This document shows positions 1-11,934 of a DNA stretch of 64,000 nt, one piece after another. Source of the DNA: Balaenoptera acutorostrata (taxonomy: Eukaryota > Chordata > Mammalia > Artiodactyla > Balaenopteridae); the NCBI RefSeq assembly GCF_949987535.1, contig NC_080067.1, positions 67,642,128-67,706,127 of the forward strand, written 5' to 3'. The notes under the pieces were generated by a model, which worked only from the letters and a program-made list of their open reading frames with translations, did not search any database and had not been told where the DNA came from. Both the position numbers and the translations under genes were made by a program. Position 1 is the first letter of the stretch, and every line of letters begins with the position of its first letter.

Positions 1-473
1 GAGGAAAGGCATTGCTGAGACTGTGGTTTTATGCTTCAGTATCTGAATCTTCCTTGAGTTTTCTAACTGAACTGTCTCTCACCCCAGATTCTATAGCTTT
101 GGTGAAAAGTGAGGGAGTGGTGAGAAGGGGGAAAAGAGAGAGGCAGAAATACACGTTGGAGACAAAAACGTCTCCTATGTCCTCTGAGGTACTTTGCCTC
201 AGGTTCCCTTCTGTCACTTGCCGACCTCTACCTTGGACCTCTGACTCTTGTTCTCTGCCCCCATACCGCTTCACCAACCCATGCCTCCCAGCCTCCTCAT
301 CAACCCAGCAGTGGGTCCATTCCTCATCTCAGCTGACCTAACACAGTCCTGTCTCTTCTCCCTGCATGTCCCCTGCTTCATTCTCCCCAAGTCTCATGCC
401 CTGCCAGAAGCCAACTATCCCCTTTTCCCTGGGGCCCCTGCGCCCTCCTACCCATGCATTTTCTCCCCATCAG
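1..473 (+). other. DVL3: DVL3 intron (partial, upstream of codon 78)
   Basis: This stretch precedes the first DVL3 exon in the window. It ends in a pyrimidine-rich tract and a CAG acceptor at 471-473. No other coding signal is seen. Exons encoding the first 77 residues (most of the DIX domain) must lie upstream of the window. Confidence 0.85.
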
Positions 474-3400
474 CTGGTGTCGGCTGAGGGCTCACACCCA
501 GAGCCAGCTCCCTTCTGTGCTGACAACCCATCGGAACTGCCACCGCCCATGGAGCGCACAGGAGGCATTGGGGACTCCCGGCCCCCATCCTTCCAGTGAG
601 TGTGACCTGAGGGTGGGGAGGGCCCATGGGGGAGGGCTGCGTCAGCTCAGCTCAGGGCTGGGGGAGGGAGCCCCCAGCCTGCCCCCTCCCCCACCAAGTC
701 CTCTCTTCCCTGCAGCCCTCATGCTGGTGGGGGCAGCCAGGAGAACCTGGACAATGACACAGAGACTGACTCCTTGGTGTCTGCCCAGCGAGAGCGGCCA
801 CGACGGAGGGATGGCCCAGAGCACAGTGCGTCTTCCCTGAACAGACACCTTCCCCCCGCCAACACCCCCACCCCCGCAGCTTCCACTCAGCTACCCACCT
901 CTCTGCCCTACTTCCTGAGTTCTGGATACACCTGGCCCCAGTGCAGCCCCTGCTCCTTCCTCTCTCCTCCTTCTCTCCTGCATCTGTGAACCCAGCTGCC
1001 TCCATCCCCTGCAGCAACCCGGCTGAATGGAACTGCGAAGGGGGAGCGGCGGCGAGAGCCAGGGGGGTATGACAGCTCATCCACCCTTATGAGCAGCGAG
1101 TTGGAGACCACCAGCTTCTTTGATTCAGATGAGGATGACTCCACCAGCAGGTGGGGCTTTGGTTTCATGGGTACTGTGGGACAGGTGACCCCGGAGGAGC
1201 CCTGAACCCTGAGGATGCTGGGCCCCTGGGCGGGACCTGGGCTTGGTGGGGGGGACCTGGGCCCTGCGGTGCCTCTCATGGGGCAGGGCTGGGCCGGCTC
1301 GGTGGGGAATGACTGTGGGCCCCACAGGTTCAGCAGCTCCACAGAGCAGAGCAGCGCCTCACGCCTGATGAGAAGACACAAGCGGCGGCGGCGGAAGCAG
1401 AAGGTTTCGCGGATTGAGAGGGTATGGAGCTGAGACGTTAGGGTGGGTGGGAGCAGACCGAGCCCTCCTGCCCAGGCAGGGCCAGAGTCTGTGCTTCCTT
1501 AGACCCCTCCCCTTGGGTCAGAGTTTAGAACCTGAGAGGGGAGGTGGTGCTGAGGACTCACCTTGAGGCGGAGCTAGGTGGGAGCAGTGAGTTCCTGCCA
1601 GCACTGCCTGCTGCTCAGGGCCTCTGTCTGTTCCAGTCCTCGTCCTTCAGCAGCATCACGGACTCCACCATGTCACTCAACATCATCACGGTCACTCTCA
1701 ACATGGGTGAGTCTGGTGAAACAACACTCGTGAGCACCTGCTACGTGCCAGACGCTGGGCAGACTCGAGGAGTTCAGAGAGGCACAGGCTACGTTCCCTG
1801 CCCTCAAGAAGTTCTCTTTCATAAGCATAAATTGGTACATACACTGATCACTTCAGTATCTCATGATCAGGGCTATGACAGAGATAAGCACAGAGAACTA
1901 TGGACGCAGAGAATGGCATCCGGGAAGACTTCCTAGAGGAAGTGATTTCTGATTCCTCCCCCCCTTCCCATTTTTCAGGCACTGCATTCTTGCTCTCTGA
2001 TTTCTACCCTAGGTGCTCTTCTTTAGGAGATAGCTGGATGTAGTGAAAAGAGCCCCAACTTTGGAATTTAAATCTGAGTTTGAATCCTGACTCTGCCACT
2101 TCATGGCTTAGAAAAGTCACTTAAATTCTCTGAACCTCAGTTGTCTGCTCTGTAAAACAGGATTGAGTCCCTACCTCATAGCCAACAAGGATCAAGTGAA
2201 AGCATGTTTGAGCATGTGGAATACAGTGCCTGACTCAGGTCCAATAAGTGTTAGTTCTTGTCCCTTTCTACCCTCTTCTAATATGGGGCTTGGAATTTGG
2301 GTAGGAACTTTGTTCCTCTCTCAAGGTCTTGTTACTCCCTGTAGAAAAGTATAACTTCTTGGGTATCTCCATTGTGGGCCAAAGCAACGAGCGTGGTGAC
2401 GGAGGCATCTACATTGGCTCTATCATGAAGGGGGGGGCCGTGGCTGCTGATGGACGCATCGAGCCAGGAGATATGCTGTTACAGGTACCATTGCCCACCG
2501 TGGGTGGTGGTATGGCTAGGGATGGGGAGATGTCCATGCCGTCTGTACCCTGCTTCTTGGTAAGGGGAAGATCCCCTAGCCCACCAAACTCAGCTTCCCT
2601 ACCCACCTCCCCAGCACAGCTGCTTATCCCACTCCTGGTCCTCTTTCCCAGGTAAACGAGATCAACTTTGAGAACATGAGTAATGACGACGCGGTCCGGG
2701 TACTGCGGGAGATTGTGCACAAACCAGGGTATGGATGGCATTGGGGAGGAGGGGGCAGGTATTTCTGGCTATCAGGCAAGGGGCTTGGTTTGGCCTCCAC
2801 ACATCCTGCCCTTACTAGGGACACCCTTGCTTTCAGGCCCATCACCTTGACTGTAGCCAAGTGCTGGGACCCAAGTCCACGTGGGTGCTTCACACTGCCC
2901 AGGAGTAAGTGGATGGGGCAGTTGGCCCTAAAGCTGGTGCTTGACCTATGTGAGCCCTATCTCTCCTTCCTTCCGTGTTACCCTGAACCCTCATACCTAC
3001 CCTGTTGGGCCAGGCAGTAGGCAGGGCAGGCAGCCCCTGACTCCTCATCCTCCCCGCAGGCGAGCCCATCCGGCCCATTGACCCCGCGGCCTGGGTCTCC
3101 CACACTGCAGCCATGACCGGCACCTTCCCTGCCTACGGCATGAGCCCCTCCCTGAGCACCATCACCTCCACCAGCTCCTCCATCACCAGCTCCATCCCTG
3201 ACACAGAGCGTGAGTGTCCAACCCTGACCCCTGAGCCCAGCAGACAGGGCCAGCTGGGAGGGACTGCTGAAGGCCCACCTGGAGCCTCTTGCTTGAGCGT
3301 CAGAGGGGGCTGGAGAGGAGGAGACTCAGTTCATTCCAGCTACCTTACTCTGCAGTTTTCCTCAGTGGATGCTGAGCCTCACCAAACAGAGTTTGCTTCT

Positions 3401-6400
3401 GAACCTGTACTGAGCACTCAGTAAGCCTCAGTTTCCTCTTGTAAAATGGGACTAATGATATGCACTTTACCAGGTTCCTGGGGGTTTAATGAGAGGATAC
3501 AAGTAAAGCATCAATCACAGTGTGTGGCATAAAGTAAGCACTCAATAAAAATGACTCCCTTTTTATTATCATAGCACGCATTATACACTGGGCTAAGCCC
3601 CTTCATTTACACTATTTAATTCTCTCTTTAAATATCCTGTGAAATAGATCCTAAAGTCCCTATTTTTATGGAAGAGGAAACTGAGTGTCCAACAAGTCGG
3701 TAATTTGCTTGACATTGGTCCATGCTATTAGGTGGTAGAGCTAGAATGCAAACTTCTGTGTACTTAACTCCATAGCCCCTTTCTGCCTCACCATTCTGCC
3801 TCCTACCCCCAGGCCTAGACGACTTCCACCTGTCCATCCACAGTGACATGGCCGCCATCGTAAAAGCCATGGCCTCCCCTGAATCCGGGCTGGAGGTCCG
3901 TGACAGGATGTGGCTCAAGATTACCATCCCCAACGCTTTCATCGGTGAGAGGGCCCCATGGTGGGATGAAGGACAGGGTGGAGAGCGGTGGGGCAGGGCA
4001 GGCCGGGGTGGGGGGGCCAAGAACTCCCTCGGGCCACTCCTTTGAGCTGGAATGAGCACCAGCCTCATGGCTCCTGTGAGGCCAGAAGAGCCCAGGTCAG
4101 GTGGGCCTCCCAGTCAAGTGGCAGCCTTGCCCTCAGGCTCGGACGTGGTGGACTGGCTGTACCACAACGTGGAAGGCTTCACTGACCGGCGAGAGGCCCG
4201 CAAATACGCCAGCAACCTGCTGAAGGCCGGCTTCATCCGCCACACTGTCAACAAGATCACCTTCTCTGAGCAGTGCTACTACATCTTCGGCGACCTCTGT
4301 GGCAGTACGTGCTTCCCCCACCTCCTTGCCCTATCTCCTGCTTGGAAGTGGGGAGTTCCCGGGGATGCGGCAGCAGACTCTAGGGAACCCAGATGAGGGG
4401 GTAGCAGAGCTGGGGGAACCTCAAGACCTGACAGTTCTGCGGTAGAGGCAGAGCCCAGTCCAGCCTCTTCACCTGCCCTACATCCCCCTCTGGGGGCTGG
4501 CATTTTCTAAGTGCCTGCTCTGCGCCTGGCACCGTGCTGATTGTTTCTAAAGCATCATCTCACTCTCATTCAAGCCTCACAACCTCCCCACAACCCTTGG
4601 GGAGATGGATTACTATCCCTGTTTTCAGATGAGGAAACTGAGACTTATAGAAGTTAAGCAGTCCACCCCACGTTTCACAGCTAGAAGCAGAGGAGCTAGG
4701 CCTTGGATCTAGGTCATTCTGGCTCCAGAACCTTTGTTCTTCCCACCATCAGGGTTGTCCTAGGTTGTGTGGTGCTGCAGAAACATTGTCCCAGCAAGGC
4801 CAAACAGAGTTCCTAGCCTTGGCCCCTGCTCACCCTCACAGCACCAAGCAGCTTCCACTAAGGCAGGACCTCCTGGAGCTGGCCTGAGGCCTCAAGTCCA
4901 CAGCCTCCTCAGACCCCTCAGGGTGGGGCTGTGCCTCTCAGTGAAGCTGGAAAAGCTGTCAGGGCCAGGCTGCAGAGGACTCTGTAAGCTGTACCAAGGA
5001 ATTTGGACTTGATCCTGAGAGAGTACAAAGCCAATGAGGGTTATTAAGCAGGAGAAGTCTGCAGGGAACCCCCATTCTCCGGAGCCTGTGCACAGCTCTT
5101 GGGAAGGGGAGTCCTCAAAACAGGACAGCAGTGCTCAGGATGGGGAGCTGAAGCACGGCCCCAGCAGCCACCCCTGCCTGAGGGAGCCTTCTCTCAGCCC
5201 AGTGGTGCTGGCTGGAGTCCAAAAGCCAGCCCTTAAAATGCTTCAGATTAGGTTCTAGGGGCTAGAAAGGTTGTTCTTGTGGAGCACAAGTCCCTGGTGG
5301 AGGCTGGGTGGGGTCCCTGTCCCTCAGCAGCTCTGGCATGGCCCCATGGAGTAGTAATAGATGCACAAGGTTTTGGAGTTAGTTCTGAGTTCAGATTTTA
5401 GCTCCACCCTTACTGTGTGAACGTGAGTAAATGACACAGCCTCTCAGTGCCTCGATTTCTTGATCTGTAAGATGGAGATAACAGTAAAACTTATAGGTCT
5501 GTTTTGAGAATGATATAAGATAATATATGTCATGCTTTTAGCACCATGTTTGGCCCACAGTAATTGCTCTAAAAAAGTTGTCCATTTATCATACATTTAA
5601 TTCTAAGATGAATATTTTTTTCACATTTCAGTATCTCTGAAATTGGGGTGCACCTTATCATCAATGGCTTCTTAGACTCAGTCAAATACGGCTATTATTA
5701 TCATCATTAGTAGACGTGAGCCCTGGCCCCAAACCTTCATGGGTACATAAAGCGTCTCAGGATAGCTGTGGCTTTTGCTCAGAGAGACATTGTTCCATCC
5801 CAGGGGCATTCTGGGTCTCCTACCCATGGACCAAGTCCAGCAGAAGCCAAGCTCAGGGAGATGCTGACAGGACAGGTCTTTTCCTTCTCACTGGTGAGGT
5901 CTCCTCAGCTGGGAGTACGGCAGGCTCAAAGGGAATAGCTGAGGACCTGGGTAACCCCCGGAGCACACAGTCACTCCCCATGGGATGACAGCCTGGCGGC
6001 TGAAGTGGTCACCGAGGCATGCCCCTGCTTCCCACTGCCACCACCTCTCATGCTAGCTGCCGGCCTTGACTGGTTGATGGTTTGGCTGGTAGACTCCGTA
6101 GGCTGCCTCAGCCCCCTCTCCTGACCTCTTCTCCCCTGTAAGGTTGGCTCAGCTCCCTTAAGGGCTTGCAACAAAGGGCTCAGTCTGTATCCAGCAGCTG
6201 GCTCCTGGGCAATTGCAGCTCTCTCAGAGCTCTGGGACCTGGTACGGGTGGGTCCCAGAGAACCAGGGACCTGTTCACCCTGAACAAGTTCACCCCAGGG
6301 ACCTGTGAACAAGGGGTGTCCCAGGCAGGCAGGTCTAGTGGCCCCTTATACTCCCTTCTAGATAGTTCCAGCATTGGTGGGAGCAGTCTTGCCTGTGTAC

Positions 6401-8113
6401 AGTTTACAGGGGAGTCAGAGTCATGAAAGAAGGAATGTTAGTGCAGTGGCTCAAGTGCTGTGAAGAACTAGGTCTGGCTGGGAATGGGGTGGAGAGCACA
6501 GAGGAGGCATCTAAGTTGTTCTGTTTCTGGACCCTTCCACCCCACTCCCACCCTCCCCAGAAGCACCAGAAGATTGATCTGGGCCAAGGGCCTTCTGTGT
6601 GGGGAGGCTCTGAAAGGCCCTGTGTTCATTCTGGCTTTTAATGGGTGTTTTTTTAGTCCTAAGTGAGTGAGGAGGGCAAAATTTCACCTAAATTTCCCCA
6701 AACTGCTCCCTCCTCCTTACTAATGCTCTCATCTGGAAAGGTAAAGAGAAAGTAAGCAACTCTTAGCTTCTGCTCTGGCTGCAGTGTGGGTTGACCTCAG
6801 GCTGGTCATTTAACCTCTCTGGACTTCACTTTCCTCATCTGGAAAAAGTGTGACTAATACCTTCCTCATGGGGTGGTAACGTTTCCGTGAGATGAAGTGC
6901 TTGCACTGTACCTGAGGAAGTGCAGGTATGCAGTAGCTGGCGGCTCTCTGGTATTTCGGCCTCCCATATTCCCCACCCTACCTTTTCCCGTAAGGGAACA
7001 GAGGGGACGATTGCCAAACAAGAGTTTTGCCCCTTCTTCCAGCCCACGGAGGAAGGAGGAGAAACTGGGATTTGGCACTGAGCATCTGAAGTGGTGACTC
7101 AGGGCCTTCCTGGGGACGGTTTTCTCGGGGGCTGGCTCTGCAGGGTCTCCCTCCCCACCACCTCTGGAGGGTGACAGAGGGGATCTGAACGAGTGAGAGA
7201 TCTCTGGCCTGTCCCTCGTCCCGTTCTGGTGGGACACTGCCACTGCTGTCGCTGTCTTCCCAAACGCACCCACCGGGCCGAGGCTGGGCATCTCTCTGCT
7301 GACTGCGGGTGCGGAGGCATGAGATAGACCCAGCTCAGACGCCCTCCCCTCCCCTCCACAGACATGGCCAACCTCTCCCTCCACGATCATGATGGCTCCA
7401 GCGGCGCCTCCGACCAGGACACGCTGGCCCCTCTGCCGCACCCAGGGGCTGCCCCTTGGCCCATGGCTTTCCCTTACCAGTACCCGCCGCCCCCACACCC
7501 CTACAACCCGCACCCAGGCTTCCCCGAGCTGGGGTACAGCTATGGCGGGGGCAGCGCCAGCAGTCAGCACAGTGAAGGTAAGGCGGCGGGGGTCGTGGAG
7601 GGAGCCCCAGGCGAGCCCCAGGCTTCCTCTGCAAGCTCTGAGTGTCCCCCACCCCGTCCCTGCCTGTCCCCTGCAGGCAGCCGGAGCAGTGGCTCCAACC
7701 GTAGCGGCAGCGACCGGCGGAAGGAGAAGGACCCGAAGACCGGGGACTCGAAGTCGGGCGGCAGCGGCAGCGAGTCGGACCACACGACCCGCAGCAGCCT
7801 GCGGGGGGCGCGGGAGCGGGCGCCGAGCGAGCGCTCGGGTCCTGCCGCCAGCGAGCACAGCCACCGCAGTCACCACTCGCTGGCCAGCAGCCTGCGCAGC
7901 CATCACACGCACCCGAGCTACGGCCCCCCCGGGGTGCCCCCTCTCTACGGCCCCCCCATGCTGATGATGCCCCCACCGCCTGCGGCCATGGGGCCCCCGG
8001 GAGCCCCTCCGGGCCGCGACCTGGCCTCCGTGCCCCCTGAACTGACCGCCAGCAGACAGTCCTTCCGCATGGCCATGGGAAACCCCAGTGAGTTCTTTGT
8101 GGATGTGATGTGA
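474..8113 (+). CDS. DVL3: Dishevelled segment polarity protein 3, 5'-partial (codons 78-716)
   Basis: DVL3 is a cytoplasmic scaffold that relays Wnt signals from Frizzled to the canonical beta-catenin and the planar polarity branches. Coding exons: 474-595, 716-825, 1015-1150, 1328-1421, 1637-1706, 2345-2484, 2652-2728, 2837-2904, 3060-3209, 3813-3944, 4137-4304, 7362-7577, 7677-8113 (TGA). The exons sum to 1920 nt, or 639 codons plus stop, which with the 77 missing codons gives the family length of 716. Seen in order: the end of the DIX region, a basic stretch ([11 protein letters not shown], exon 1328-1421), the PDZ domain (exons 1637-2904, with the FLGISIVGQ carboxylate-loop region), the DEP domain (exons 3813-4304, [14 protein letters not shown]), a Pro/Gly/His/Ser-rich tail and the conserved C-terminus SEFFVDVM. 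All junctions are GT-AG. The last base of exon 716-825 makes the residue after EH a Thr, where I recall Ala in human. No frameshift or internal stop is seen. DVL1 and DVL2 are excluded by the tail sequence and the gene neighbours. Confidence 0.97.
1725..1935. repeat. Old L2/MIR-like fragment in a DVL3 intron
   Basis: The segment resembles the common L2 3'-end motif (GAGCACCTGCTACGTGCCAG, then a CCTGCCCTCAAGAAGTTC-like block). It is diverged, so only the class can be named. Confidence 0.5.
2030..2260 (+). repeat. MIR SINE in a DVL3 intron
   Basis: It shows the MIR order: a head with TTTGAATCCTGACTCTGCCA, a core CTGAACCTCAGTTGTCTGC, then CAGTGCCTGACTCAG. It is an ancient, diverged tRNA-derived SINE that lies just before the exon at 2345. 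Confidence 0.75.
3420..3560 (+). repeat. MIR SINE, 3' part
   Basis: CCTCAGTTTCCTCTTGTAAAATGGGAC, given here only by its landmark CCTCAGTTTCC, is followed by a GTGTGTGGCATAAAGTAAGC-like end and AATAAAA. This is a typical sense-orientation MIR core and tail. Confidence 0.75.
3565..3790 (-). repeat. MIR SINE, antisense
   Basis: It reads as the reverse complement of MIR: CACTGGGCTAAGCCCCTTCA, then GAGGAAACTGAGTGTCCAAC, then a TGGTAGAGCTAGAATGCAAAC block. It is immediately upstream of the acceptor at 3812. Confidence 0.7.
4505..4735 (-). repeat. MIR SINE, antisense
   Basis: Reverse-complement MIR order: GTGCCTGCTCTGCGCCTGGC, CAGATGAGGAAACTGAGAC, then a TCTGGCTCCAGAACC end. Confidence 0.8.
5345..5580 (+). 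repeat. MIR SINE
   Basis: Sense MIR landmarks are present: a TTTTGGAGTTAGTTCTGAG head, ACTGTGTGAACGTGAGTAAA, then the core CTCAGTGCCTCGATTTCTTG and an end near GGCCCACAGTAATTGCTC. Confidence 0.75.
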
Positions 8114-9700
8114 GCAGGGCCCCTTCCCCACTTCCACCCCACCCCGCCCGGGGCAGGCCGCGTCCCTCTCTCCGTCCGTCTTTTTTACTTTGGTACCTGA
8201 AAGGGAAATAAATGGAACTAAATCCAGGCCCGCTAACCGCTCGCTGGGTGCAGCGAGGGCAGGGTGCACCTGATCGCCACTGCAGCCCCTAACCTGCCAC
8301 CAGCCCCGGCTTGTTCCTCTGCCCACTAACCGCTGCACAGGACTTCCTGGGATCCTTCGTGTCCCTGGGACCCAAACTGCTGGTGCTGCTCCTTACCACC
8401 CCGCCATCACCGCCACCACACACACTTCAGGAGCTGACCCAGCAGTGCCCTTGAGGGCCTGCATACCCCTCATCCCCACTTTCCCTCTCTCAGTTCTTTT
8501 TCACCATTCATTCAGCTGCATCATCCCTCTATTAACCCATCCCCTCAAGCATGCGTGCCAATTTCTTGGTTTTTCCCCTTAATACTGATACCAAAAAAAA
8601 AAAAAAAGACTTGCTTCCTCTGCCTCTCCTCCTAGCTGCCGTTGCTACTGCCTCAGCCCTGCACCCTAGAGCTGTAGTCACCTCCAGTAACCATCCGCAC
8701 TAACTCCACCTGCGCTCAACCTTAGCAGAAGCCCAGAGGGCCCCCTCAGTTGCCTGAGCTGCTAGTGGATTCCAGGGAGCGTCTGTGCCCTATACCCAGC
8801 CCCACTGCTGCCCCATGCCTGCCTGGTGTGCTGGTTCCTTCAGACCCTAACCCTACTAACCAGCAGGCTCATCTCACCTCGGGGCCTGAAACATTTCTTT
8901 TCTTTCTTTTTTTCCTCCCCCAATTTTTCCTGGGCCTGGAGCAGCCAAGAATTTCGGGCTGTTTGACTTTCTGTGAGCCCCCAGCGAGGGGAGGCCCAGC
9001 CTCCGAGGAGACCAGGAACCCTGCTTCAGCAGCCCCTCAGGGCTTCCCAAGGATATTTCAGCTCCCATACCCACACCTTAACCCGTTGAGTCACTAGGCT
9101 TCTGAGGAGCACCCAGCCTCTTGCCCATGTGTGACAGACTCTCTCTTTCCCTCTCTCCCTCTTTCTCACACACACCTCCCCCACCCCCTGCCCCAACACA
9201 CACGTGCCTATGCAAGTTCACTTAAGCCTCAGGGCTGGTCCCTGACCAGAGGGCTGGACCCTCTCTCCCAGTCCGCTCCTAGGTCGTGGGGCTGGTCCCC
9301 TAATTTCTCTCTCCCTTTCTTCATAGCCCTCAAACCTCCCACACATGTCCCCATAATATTTCTATCTGGTTAAAGCTCATAATCTGGGTCTCAGGTTGGG
9401 CTCAGCGCAGGACCCCCCGGGCAACCGACAGGCTGTTCTCACCCTGCCCCGTGCCCCACACACCCTCCTGTGTTTTCACCATCACCATGATAACCCAGAG
9501 CAAGGTTGGGCAGGGGGACTTCTGGGACTTCCAGACAGAGTGCCAAGTTTTAGTTTTTACCTTATTCTCCCATTTAAGCAAATCATGACTTTCTTTGTGA
9601 GCCTCTTCTATAAATTCTGGCTCACCTAGGCTTCCATATTTTTAGGTCTGGGATGTCAAGTGTAAGATGAAGTCCTAAGCTCCAGGTCTTGGAGCAATCC
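8114..9700 (+). other. DVL3: DVL3 3'UTR (extent inferred)
   Basis: Sequence downstream of the TGA. A first AATAAA lies only about 95 nt after the stop (8207-8212), so a short 3'UTR is possible. The sequence beyond it is C/T-rich, contains an A15 run near 8594, and has no further gene. Long DVL3 transcripts are plausible, but the end cannot be fixed from sequence alone. Confidence 0.55.
8207..8212 (+). promoter_or_regulatory. DVL3: Proximal poly(A) signal of DVL3
   Basis: Canonical AATAAA, 94 nt after the stop codon. Confidence 0.7.
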
Positions 9701-11540
9701 AGGGTAGGGGTATTTTGGCATTCATTCATTTAACAAAGATTCCCTGGGATTTGGGGTGCATGAGGGCTGTGTTAGAAGTGTGACTCAGTCTTGCCTTCCT
9801 TCTGGGAGCTCTAGGTTTGCTCCCAACCCAGACCATGGTTTCCTCTAGCCACCACTATAGGGCTGCCTCCTGTACTTCTCTTCCTCCTCTGATTCTTCTG
9901 TCTCTGACTCTCTTGAGGATTCCTCCACTATTGCTCATGCCTTCAGGGTCCCTGTATTTTATCTCTGGTCCACTTCTCTTTCCTCTGTATTTACTCCCGA
10001 AACGGTATCATCCATCCTGACGTCCTCAACTGCCACTAATATGCTGGTGATTCCCAAATATATATCTCCAGCCCTAACTTCCCTCTATCTTTAGATCTGT
10101 ATTTTTATCACCCCCTGGACCTCTCCATGGACATGTCCACATGGACTCAACTCATTTCCTTCCCCCCACCCCGCCCCCGCCGAAGTGTGTTCCTTCTGAA
10201 TTCCAATCCTGGTTACCTTCATCACACTCTTCATAGGCTCACCAGCTAGAAACATTTATGGGCTTAAATTCCTTCCCATATTTTACTAGTCAGTATATCA
10301 TATCCATTCCACTCCAACAATCTTTCTTGAATTTGGCCCTTCCTCTCCCCTCTGCCTCTACTCTAGTTCACAGGAGCATGGGATTTGGAGTCAGGTTATT
10401 CTGGGTTTGAATCCCAGCTTTACTACTTTTTGGTTGTGTGATAAGAGAGTTATTCAGTCTCTCTGAGCCTCAGTTTCCTCATATGTAAAATGACGATAAT
10501 AATACCTACCTCACAGGGTTGTTGTGAGGATTTAAGTTAGATATTGTACGAAAAGTGCCTAGCACAGTGCCTGGCACACAGTAGAATAGGTGCTCAATAA
10601 ATGGTAGCTATTGTTATTATTACTATTATTATTATTATTTATTCTAAATTGGTAGGGGTTTAGGATATGTACTGAGGATGAAGCTTTTGGAAAGGTAGGA
10701 GTAAACCTTGAGTGCTGGTTCAAGAATTAGACGTGCCTGTATTGTCATTTAATGGCTTCAGGCTGTGACCCCGATTTGCAGGAAGTCAGATCATCCTGCC
10801 ATATTCTGGCTTCTAGCAGGAGGATGTTAGGAACAGTAAGGTTTGCGACTAGGTTTACTGTTTGGTGCCCTTCGTTCCTCTCATGATGGGCTCAGCCCTG
10901 CCTAGGGAAGGCAGCAGTGTATCTTTTCCTACAGAAAGAGAAGAGCCAACGGATGTTCTTCAGGTCCTGCAAGAGCCAGGAAGGCCTTTCATGTGCCAGG
11001 ATTGGCTCTGTCTCTTCTTCTCAGCTTGGATGTGAAGATTAACTGTCCATCAGCGAAGGGATTTCAAATCCCATGTCCAATTAAATTCAACTTGTCAACG
11101 GTTTTTTAAGCAACATATATGCCTGTCACTAGAAGGCGCACAGGTCCTCCTGGCCTTGAGGAGCTCACAGTCACATAGGTATAGCTGAGGTAGAACACAG
11201 ACATATTTTTGAAAAGCTTTAGCTAGTTTCTTCCAAATATTTGCCGCCTCACTCCCTGCCCCCTACCTTGGGTCTTGATCCCTGGGAAAAGGCTCATGTC
11301 TAGAACAAATATATCATGCAAAAAAGCTTGGGAAAATCAGAGGTGGTGTCATAAAGCAGTAAACTCAGCACAAACGCTTCTACTGCCAAGTCGTGTGTGT
11401 GTGTAAGGTGAGGACAATCAGTCCTCAGACTCTGGAGACTGAAAAGGCCTACAGCAATCCAAGGCTTAACAGCCGGGCCTCAACAAATAGCACTAATCCT
11501 CTGAGGCTCTCGGAAACACTGAAATAGGAACAGGAGAGAT
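9700..11540. other. DVL3-AP2M1 intergenic or distal 3'UTR sequence
   Basis: No exon is recognised. The stretch contains a sense MIR at about 10370-10620 and an L2-like scrap near 11100-11190. The rest is unique, moderately AT-rich sequence. Confidence 0.7.
10370..10620 (+). repeat. MIR SINE carrying an AATAAA
   Basis: Well-preserved sense MIR: GGTTTGAATCCCAGCTTTAC, GAGCCTCAGTTTCCTCATAT, CAGTGCCTGGCACACAGTAG. Its end supplies an AATAAA at 10596-10601, which could act as a distal DVL3 poly(A) signal. Confidence 0.85.
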
Positions 11541-11934
11541 TGCAGAGACTACAATTCCCAGAATGCTCAATGGGGAAAATGAAGTGAGTGTAGCAGTGCA
11601 TTCTGGATTGTGTATTTCGAGTAGGGCTGAATAAGGCCACTCCTACCCCTCCCCCAAGGCACGCCTACCCCCTCCTTCTAAGGTTCTCAAAGGCCGTCGG
11701 TAGTTGTAGTTTTGCCAAACTTAGGGGGCTTATAATTGTAAGCGAGAAGGCCGAGAGGCCTGACGGGATTTGTAGTCTGCGGCCTCGGCGGACGCGCACG
11801 CGCAGCAGAGGCCGGGGCGGGGCCGCGGCACTGCAGTGAAAGCCGAGGCAGCGGGCAGGCGAGCAGGGGGCGGGCGGACATCTTGGGATCCGGAGAGTGG
11901 CCAGGCTGGCTGAGCAGGGGCCTGCGGACACCAG
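11540..11934 (+). promoter_or_regulatory. AP2M1: AP2M1 promoter region and probable non-coding exon 1
   Basis: GC content and CpG density rise sharply from about 11750. Three ACTACAA-type motifs precede it: 11548-11566 on +, and 11698-11710 and 11761-11776 on - (reading ACTACAACTACCG and ACTACAAATCCCGTCA). These are the core of ZNF143/THAP11 sites typical of housekeeping promoters. GC boxes (GGGGCGGGGC, GGGGGCGGGC) sit at about 11813-11876. A good donor CCAG|GTGAGT at 11934/11935 ends a likely non-coding first exon, whose start I place only roughly at 11840-11880. No TATA box is seen. Confidence 0.7.

Larger units (their letters stand above)
4305..7361 (+). other. DVL3: DVL3 large intron (about 3.1 kb)
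   Basis: The intron separates the DEP-domain exon from the Pro/His-rich tail exons. It has a GT donor (GTACGT) and an acceptor after a C-rich tract. Inside are two MIR copies (4505-4735 antisense, 5345-5580 sense) and otherwise unannotated unique sequence. I see no open frame with coding character in it. Confidence 0.85.

Noticed and set aside
6866..8338. 490-codon open frame on the minus strand
   Set aside because: It lies antisense to the last two DVL3 coding exons and intron. Its length reflects GC-rich codons on the other strand, and its product is low-complexity Arg/Gly/Ala-rich with no family resemblance.
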